DNA of 64,000 bases, taken from contig AP025573.1 of NCBI GenBank assembly GCA_022845895.1, forward strand, positions 902,501 through 966,500, read 5' to 3'. Source of the DNA: Lachnospiraceae bacterium. Lineage in GTDB: Bacteria; Bacillota; Clostridia; Lachnospirales; Lachnospiraceae. A program made the position numbers and the translations under genes. The stretch's first letter is position 1. Every line of letters begins with the position of its first letter. The notes under the pieces were generated by a model. The model saw only the letters and a list, made by a program, of their open reading frames with translations, ran no database searches and was not told the origin of the DNA. Below are positions 59,558 to 64,000 of the stretch, piece after piece.

Positions 59558-61138
59558 ATGGATACAGTAAAATTTGAAGAATTAAATTTATGCCCTGAGA
59601 TTATGAAGGCAGTGAAGAAGATGGGTTTTGAGGAGGCTTCTCCGATTCAGGCTAAGGCTATCCCACTTGTCCGGGAGGGCAGGGATATCATCGGTCAGGC
59701 ACAGACGGGAACGGGGAAGACAGCAGCATTCGGTATTCCGCTGCTGGAAAAGATTGATCCGAAGAGCAAGAAGCTGCAGGCAGTTGTCCTCTGCCCGACG
59801 AGAGAGCTTGCCATCCAGGTGGCGGATGAGATTCGTACGCTGGCTGGTTATATGCATGGAATCAAGGTGCTTCCGATTTACGGCGGACAGGAGATAGTGA
59901 AGCAGATACGTTCATTGAAGAGTGGTGTCCAGCTCATGATAGGGACGCCGGGTCGTGTCATGGACCATATGCGGAGGAAGACTGTGAAAATGGAGCATGT
60001 GCACACGATTGTCCTGGATGAGGCAGACGAGATGCTGAACATGGGATTCCGTGAGGACATTGAGACGATTCTGGAGGGTGTTCCGGAGGAACGGCAGACG
60101 GTATTGTTTTCTGCTACTATGCCGAAGCCGATACTGGATATTACGAAAAAGTTCCAGAAGCATGCCGAAATTGTAAAGGTGACCAAAAAAGAGCTGACGG
60201 TACCTAACATTGAACAGTTTTATTATGAGGTGAAGCCTAAGAATAAAGAGGAAGTGCTGTCAAGGCTGCTGGATATCTATAATCCAAAGCTTTCGGTCGT
60301 GTTCTGCAATACGAAGAAGCAGGTGGATATTCTCGTAAATGGACTGCTTGGCAGAGGATACTTCGCCGCGGGACTTCACGGCGACTTGAAACAGGCGCAG
60401 CGTGACCGTGTCATGCAGGGCTTCAGAAGTGGGAAGACAGATATCCTCGTAGCAACAGATGTCGCGGCCAGAGGGATTGATGTTGAAGAAGTGGAGGCTG
60501 TATTTAACTATGATCTCCCGCAGGACGATGAATACTACGTACACCGTATCGGAAGGACAGGCCGTGCCGGTCGTGTGGGACGTTCCTTCTCGTTTGTATC
60601 GGGCAAAGAAGTATATAAGCTGAGAGAAATCCAGCGTTACTGCAAGACAAAGATATATGCACAGAAGGTTCCGTCTCTTGATGATGTGGCTAATACAAAG
60701 ATGGAAAAAGTAATGGAAGAAGCCTCACGTATTATAGAGCAGGAAGATTTAGGCACCTTTATCCAGCTTGTTCAGGAAGAAATCAATGATACGGACTATA
60801 CGAGCATGGACATTGCGGCAGCACTTCTTAAGATGTGCACCGGGACCGCTGAAGAAAATGACGTGGATAATTTTGAAGACACAGGTGCAGAGGAGCCTGG
60901 AATGGTCCGCCTCTTCATAAATATCGGGAAAAAGCATAAGGCAAAACCAGGAGATATTCTGGGAGCGATAGCCGGAGAGAGTGGAATGCCGGGCAAGGTA
61001 GTGGGCACGATAGATATGTATGACAAGTACACATTTGTAGAAGTTCCGAGAGAGTATGCCAAAGAGGTACTGAGTTCGGTCAACCATACGAAGATCAAGG
61101 GCAAAGCAGTGGAAGTGGAACCTGCGAACCGCAAATAG
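59558..61138 (+). CDS. ATP-dependent RNA helicase, DEAD-box (DeaD/CshA type)
   Basis: A 526-residue helicase. Q motif LCPEIMKAVKKMGFEEASPI, motif I AQTGTGKTAA, DEAD replaced by the standard VLDEADEML, SAT (FSATMPKP), ARGIDVEEV and HRIGRTGRAGR are all present. The C-terminal RNA-binding domain (VRLFINIGKKHKAKPGDILG) is DbpA/DeaD-like. It likely helps ribosome assembly and RNA decay, especially in the cold. AAAGGA is 8 nt upstream. Confidence 0.94.
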   Translation: MDTVKFEELNLCPEIMKAVKKMGFEEASPIQAKAIPLVREGRDIIGQAQTGTGKTAAFGIPLLEKIDPKSKKLQAVVLCPTRELAIQVADEIRTLAGYMHGIKVLPIYGGQEIVKQIRSLKSGVQLMIGTPGRVMDHMRRKTVKMEHVHTIVLDEADEMLNMGFREDIETILEGVPEERQTVLFSATMPKPILDITKKFQKHAEIVKVTKKELTVPNIEQFYYEVKPKNKEEVLSRLLDIYNPKLSVVFCNTKKQVDILVNGLLGRGYFAAGLHGDLKQAQRDRVMQGFRSGKTDILVATDVAARGIDVEEVEAVFNYDLPQDDEYYVHRIGRTGRAGRVGRSFSFVSGKEVYKLREIQRYCKTKIYAQKVPSLDDVANTKMEKVMEEASRIIEQEDLGTFIQLVQEEINDTDYTSMDIAAALLKMCTGTAEENDVDNFEDTGAEEPGMVRLFINIGKKHKAKPGDILGAIAGESGMPGKVVGTIDMYDKYTFVEVPREYAKEVLSSVNHTKIKGKAVEVEPANRK

Positions 61139-61230
61139 CAAACTTGTGCAATGCTTGTATTTTAAACGGTTAACAGTGTATACTATGAAGGTAGAAGGCT
61201 GAACGCGTACAGATAAAAGGGGAGAGGCAT

Positions 61231-61830
61231 ATGGTGGCGACAGGAGTTGTTAACGGAAGGTTCCAGGTATTTCATCTAAAACATATGGAATACCTGCTCG
61301 CAGCGAAAATGCGATGCAATAAGCTGTATATCGGGCTGACGAATCCTGATAATACTTATGTGAGAGAGACGGTGAATGATGAAAATCGTTCCGCAAAATC
61401 TGCCAACCCGCTGACTTATTATGAACGATGCCAGATGATTCGCGGTGCACTCCGTGAGTTCAATGTACTAGATGTAGAATATGAGTTTATTCCGTTTCCA
61501 ATCAACAGGCCTGACTATATACTGCAGTATGCGCCACAAGACGCTGTATACTATATGGGAATCTGTGACGAGTGGGATGAGGAGAAGTACAAGATATTGA
61601 GAAGCCTCGGCCTTGAGATGGAGATACTATGGCGCAGAGAACAGGAAGAGAAGGGCGTTACAGCATCGTGGATAAGGCGCTGTATCGCTATGGATGAGGA
61701 ATGGGCCCATCTTGTACCGAAAAGCGTCTATGAATATCTGACAGGAAACGATCTGGACTTAAGGATAAGGCGGTTGGAACTGATACGCATGGCAGAAAAA
61801 GACATGAGCCTTGTAAAAGACAGGATATAG
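61231..61830 (+). CDS. nicotinamide-nucleotide adenylyltransferase-like protein
   Basis: A 199-residue nucleotidyltransferase: GRFQVFHLKHMEYL (the H-x-x-H type motif), LTYYERCQMIRGAL and the C-terminal VTASWIRRCI (the ISxxxIR-type motif). It resembles NadM-like enzymes that join nicotinamide mononucleotide and ATP; the precise substrate could differ. GGGGAGAGG is upstream. Confidence 0.8.
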   Translation: MVATGVVNGRFQVFHLKHMEYLLAAKMRCNKLYIGLTNPDNTYVRETVNDENRSAKSANPLTYYERCQMIRGALREFNVLDVEYEFIPFPINRPDYILQYAPQDAVYYMGICDEWDEEKYKILRSLGLEMEILWRREQEEKGVTASWIRRCIAMDEEWAHLVPKSVYEYLTGNDLDLRIRRLELIRMAEKDMSLVKDRI

Positions 61831-61843
61831 AAATGGACAAAAT

Positions 61844-61897
61844 AAATGCAGTTGGGGACGGGGGAAGTTTTAATAACCTCCGTCCCCAACTGCATTT
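61844..61897. terminator. strong inverted repeat, terminator-like
   Basis: An 18-bp stem (61844-61861 with 61880-61897) lies between convergent genes, with A-rich and T-rich ends in both directions. The GGGGACGG core is of the same recurrent intergenic hairpin class as the repeat at 59490. Confidence 0.75.
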
Positions 61898-61923
61898 AAC
61901 GTGTCCCTTTTAACCAGGCTAAT

Positions 61924-62238
61924 CTAATCGATGAATTTTACAGCTGTTCCGTATGCCATAATCTCTGCTGCTCCCTGCATCACCTGGCTGGAAGCATAAC
62001 GGATATTGACTACTGCATCCGCCCCCATGGCCTCTGCGTCATCAGCCATTCTCTTGGTAGCGATAGCTCTGGCTTCGTTCATCATCTCGGTGTAGGAAGT
62101 AAGCTCTCCGCCTACAAGTGTTTTGAAACTGTTCATGATATCCTTGCCCATATGTACCGACTGTATGGTAGTCCCGCGGACGAGTCCAATCATCTCAAAT
62201 TTTTTTCCGGTTATATAATCTGTGTTTACTAATATCAT
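61924..62238 (-). CDS. YbjQ/UPF0145 family protein
   Basis: A 104-residue protein with the family pattern MILVNTDYITGKKFEMIGLV, RGTTIQSVHMGKDI and ADAVVNIRYASSQVMQGAAE. These pentameric heavy-metal-binding-like proteins have no settled function. GGGGGAAG lies before the ATG. Confidence 0.9.
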   Translation of the reverse strand: MILVNTDYITGKKFEMIGLVRGTTIQSVHMGKDIMNSFKTLVGGELTSYTEMMNEARAIATKRMADDAEAMGADAVVNIRYASSQVMQGAAEIMAYGTAVKFID

Positions 62239-62331
62239 GGTTCTTCCCCCTTTAAAAATTAATTGTATTATTAAATTAATACAATTGTACTACTGGAATC
62301 TTATAATTGCAAGCAATTTGATGATGTTTTT

Positions 62332-63129
62332 TTATAGATTCAAGACATCTCTGATAGTATAGAAGCCTGCCTCTTTATCAGCCAGATAAGCAGCGCAGTC
62401 GCATGCTCCCCGGGCAAAACATTCCCAGTTATAGGAATGATGAGTAATTTCGAGACGCTCCCCCATAAAGCCGAAAAATACAGTGTGGCTGCTCGGTATG
62501 TTACCTGCACGAAGGGAATGGTATCCGATTGTCCCGTTTTCGCGCGGGGAGACGCCATGACGGCCATATACTGCTATATCTTCCAGTTCCCGCCCCATCG
62601 TATGTGCGATAATCTCACCCATCTCTTTGGACGTGCCGCTCGGAGCATCTTTCTTCCACTGGTCATGCATTTCTAAGATTTCGATATCAGCCTCTTCTCC
62701 GATGGATGCGGCAGCCACTTCCAGTAGCTTATTCATTACATTGACAAGCTTTGAAGTGTTTGCCGCATAAAGCATCGGAATGTAGGCAGATGCATCTTTA
62801 AAACGTTGCATCTCTTCCGCGCTGAAACCGGTCGTACCGCACACGAGTGCTTTTTTATGCGCAATGGCAAGATTCAATACTTCCATAGCCGTTTCCTTTG
62901 TGGAGAAATCTATGATGACATCACAGGAATCAATGACAGATGCCAGGTCATCTACGACCAGTACCCCCAGATCATAGCCCGTCATGGCCACTTGCCCAAG
63001 GTCGCGCCCTATGTATTCTCTGCCCTTAGGCGCAACACCTGCCACAAGTTCCATATCATTCCGGCTGGCAGCAATCTGCGTGATTAATTTCCCCATCTTT
63101 CCTCTAGGGCCTACTACGATAACTTTCAT
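62332..63129 (-). CDS. dapB: 4-hydroxy-tetrahydrodipicolinate reductase
   Basis: A 265-residue enzyme of lysine and diaminopimelate synthesis. The NAD(P)-binding GPRGKMGKLI opens the protein; VIIDFSTKE and CGTTGFS follow; the catalytic region is ILEMHDQWKKDAPSGTSKEM. It reduces the product of DapA with NAD(P)H. AAAGGAG lies 8 nt before the ATG. The upstream promoter is duplicated. Confidence 0.95.
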   Translation of the reverse strand: MKVIVVGPRGKMGKLITQIAASRNDMELVAGVAPKGREYIGRDLGQVAMTGYDLGVLVVDDLASVIDSCDVIIDFSTKETAMEVLNLAIAHKKALVCGTTGFSAEEMQRFKDASAYIPMLYAANTSKLVNVMNKLLEVAAASIGEEADIEILEMHDQWKKDAPSGTSKEMGEIIAHTMGRELEDIAVYGRHGVSPRENGTIGYHSLRAGNIPSSHTVFFGFMGERLEITHHSYNWECFARGACDCAAYLADKEAGFYTIRDVLNL

Positions 63130-63152
63130 ATTGCATACTCCTTTCGCATACC

Positions 63153-63209
63153 TTATTGAACATTAGCAGTTCAATAAGTATACCTTATTGAATATTAGCA
63201 GTTCAACAG
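63153..63209 (-). promoter_or_regulatory. tandemly duplicated dapB promoter/operator
   Basis: A 32-bp unit is repeated (63153 and 63185). Each contains TTATTGAAC...GTTCAATAA-type dyads. On the minus strand TTGAAC (63201-63206), 18 nt, TATACT (63177-63182) is a good promoter; the second unit gives TTGAAC, 18 nt, TATGCG. The dyad overlaps the -35, so a repressor site is possible. Confidence 0.6.
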
Positions 63210-63336
63210 TTATAATTATGTGCATGCTGTAATAGATTTATTTTAACATAAATATGTGAAATATGTTGTGGATTTGGTTTTGATTTTTCAGAATTTGAGC
63301 ATAATGAAAAAAGAAGTACAAAAATAGACGAAAGGG

Positions 63337-63366
63337 TTGCAAAATACGACAAGATTCGAGTATAAT
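63337..63366 (+). promoter_or_regulatory. tRNA promoter
   Basis: TTGCAA (63337-63342), 18 nt, TATAAT (63361-63366), 11 nt before the tRNA. A related but weaker TTTGAGCATAATG lies about 65 nt upstream. Confidence 0.7.
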
Positions 63367-63377
63367 GATAAAAGTGA

Positions 63378-63452
63378 CGGGGTATGGCTCAGTTTGGTTA
63401 GAGCGCACGGCTGGGGGCCGTGAGGTCGCAGGTTCGAATCCTGTTACCCCGA
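63378..63452 (+). tRNA. tRNA-Pro (GGG)
   Basis: CGGGGTA (63378-63384) pairs with TACCCCG (63445-63451). The anticodon arm CACGG-CTGGGGG-CCGTG gives anticodon GGG, and the T-arm has GGTTCGAATCC. The discriminator is A; CCA is not encoded. The downstream integrase suggests that the 3' end serves as an attachment site. Confidence 0.95.
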
Positions 63453-63522
63453 TTTTACCCCCATTTTATGGGGATTATGAGAATTGTCAAAGATAGAAAA
63501 GTTACTTAAGTTTACTTAAGGT

Positions 63523-64000
63523 TTAGGAGACCAAAGAAGTTACTTTCGCATTTCTGTCTTTGATGATTTTTTGTTTTTCAGTAAGGCTTGAAGTGTCATA
63601 AGTATAATACTTTTCATTGACTTCTGGTGAATGACCAAGCATACTGGCTACTATAGTCACAGGAACACCATTATGTCTTAGATTTGAATTAATCGTTTTT
63701 CTTAATGCGGTAATTCCACCGCCATGAATTCCTAGGTGCTTCGTTAGTCGTTTCATGCAATCACTAATAAGTTGGCCGCTGATATATCCACCTTCGCAAT
63801 TGGTAAAGATAAAATCACATAAGCACCCATGTTCTTCTTGAATACTTTTAATTCGTTTCAAAAGGCTTACTATTTCATCACACATTGGGAATTCCCTTCC
63901 CCTTTTTGTCTTAGTTGTATCAATGTAACACTCATTCTTTAGCCGATTATGTTTGACTGATGTATGTATCCGAATGCAGTCAGCATTAATATCTGTCCAT
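63523..64000 (-). CDS. tyrosine recombinase/integrase, C-terminal part (partial at right edge)
   Basis: The frame is open to the window end; about 158 residues are in view. The text reads ECYIDTTKTKRGREFPMCDE, then GGGITALRKTINSNLRHNG (Arg of the second box; the expected His is Gly-Ile here), LGHSPEVNEKYYTYD with the final tyrosine. It is the catalytic domain of a phage or conjugative-element integrase, 70 bp from tRNA-Pro and pointing towards it, which is the standard arrangement for an element integrated in a tRNA. Confidence 0.9.
   Translation of the reverse strand, partial: WTDINADCIRIHTSVKHNRLKNECYIDTTKTKRGREFPMCDEIVSLLKRIKSIQEEHGCLCDFIFTNCEGGYISGQLISDCMKRLTKHLGIHGGGITALRKTINSNLRHNGVPVTIVASMLGHSPEVNEKYYTYDTSSLTEKQKIIKDRNAKVTSLVS

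Noticed and set aside
1..64000. CRISPR array or retron
   Set aside because: No regularly spaced direct repeats with unique spacers, no cas genes and no reverse transcriptase were seen. The DUF2800 cysteine cluster resembles Cas4, but its context is phage replication.

Overview
The window looks like a chromosomal segment of a Gram-positive gut Clostridia (Lachnospiraceae type). This rests on strong AGGAGG-type ribosome binding sites, an FMN riboswitch in front of a RibU-type ECF protein, a monomeric FeFe-hydrogenase, an ECF/ABC metal-type cassette and transposon proteins of the TnpV kind. The genus cannot be fixed from sequence alone. Most of the window is mobile DNA.

Layout. (1) 1-1262: the end of an HTH protein gene and a hypothetical gene, closed by a terminator. 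(2) About 1263-45116: an apparently complete HK97-type siphovirus prophage. A leftward replication block (2221-6679: family A DNA polymerase, ssDNA-binding protein, DUF2800 nuclease, small proteins) diverges from a rightward block (7835-13626: primase-helicase, VRR-NUC, SNF2 helicase, sigma-like late regulator, HNH). Packaging and modification genes follow (13767-22377: terminase small subunit, compact S-adenosylmethionine synthetase, two DNA methyltransferases, amidoligase with gamma-glutamylcyclotransferase, a cargo hydrolase). Then come terminase large subunit, portal, protease, capsid, connectors, tail with a frameshifted chaperone, GH18 tail enzyme, holin and endolysin (22470-41010), and finally a zinc-finger/HTH protein and two tandem large serine recombinases (41138-45099). 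(3) 45105-45364: a palindrome and a 5'-truncated tnpV, suggesting the prophage sits inside tnpV of an older element. (4) 45498-53518: a cargo operon with AraC regulator, ECF S/T/A components, two exporter-type ABC half-transporters and a DtxR-type repressor, probably for a metal chelate or siderophore. (5) 53519-54088: remnants and terminal-type repeats. (6) 54089-63452: resident genes, starting with a truncated cfa-like gene, then cyclase, riboswitch/ribU, flavin oxidase-like protein, hydrogenase, DEAD-box helicase, nucleotidyltransferase, YbjQ, dapB and tRNA-Pro. (7) 63523-64000: the C-terminal part of a tyrosine integrase next to the tRNA, the edge of another mobile element.

The signals that named genes explain least are these. 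A bipartite motif with a fixed 8-nt gap occurs four times in front of prophage transcription units. Three promoter-like sites share a near-identical 18-nt spacer. A phage module joins SAM synthesis to DNA methylation, and another joins amidoligase to cyclotransferase, with a C-terminal motif shared by two neighbouring proteins. Two inverted copies of a roughly 170-nt structured element, with different but still complementary arms, fill the gap between 57083 and 57860.
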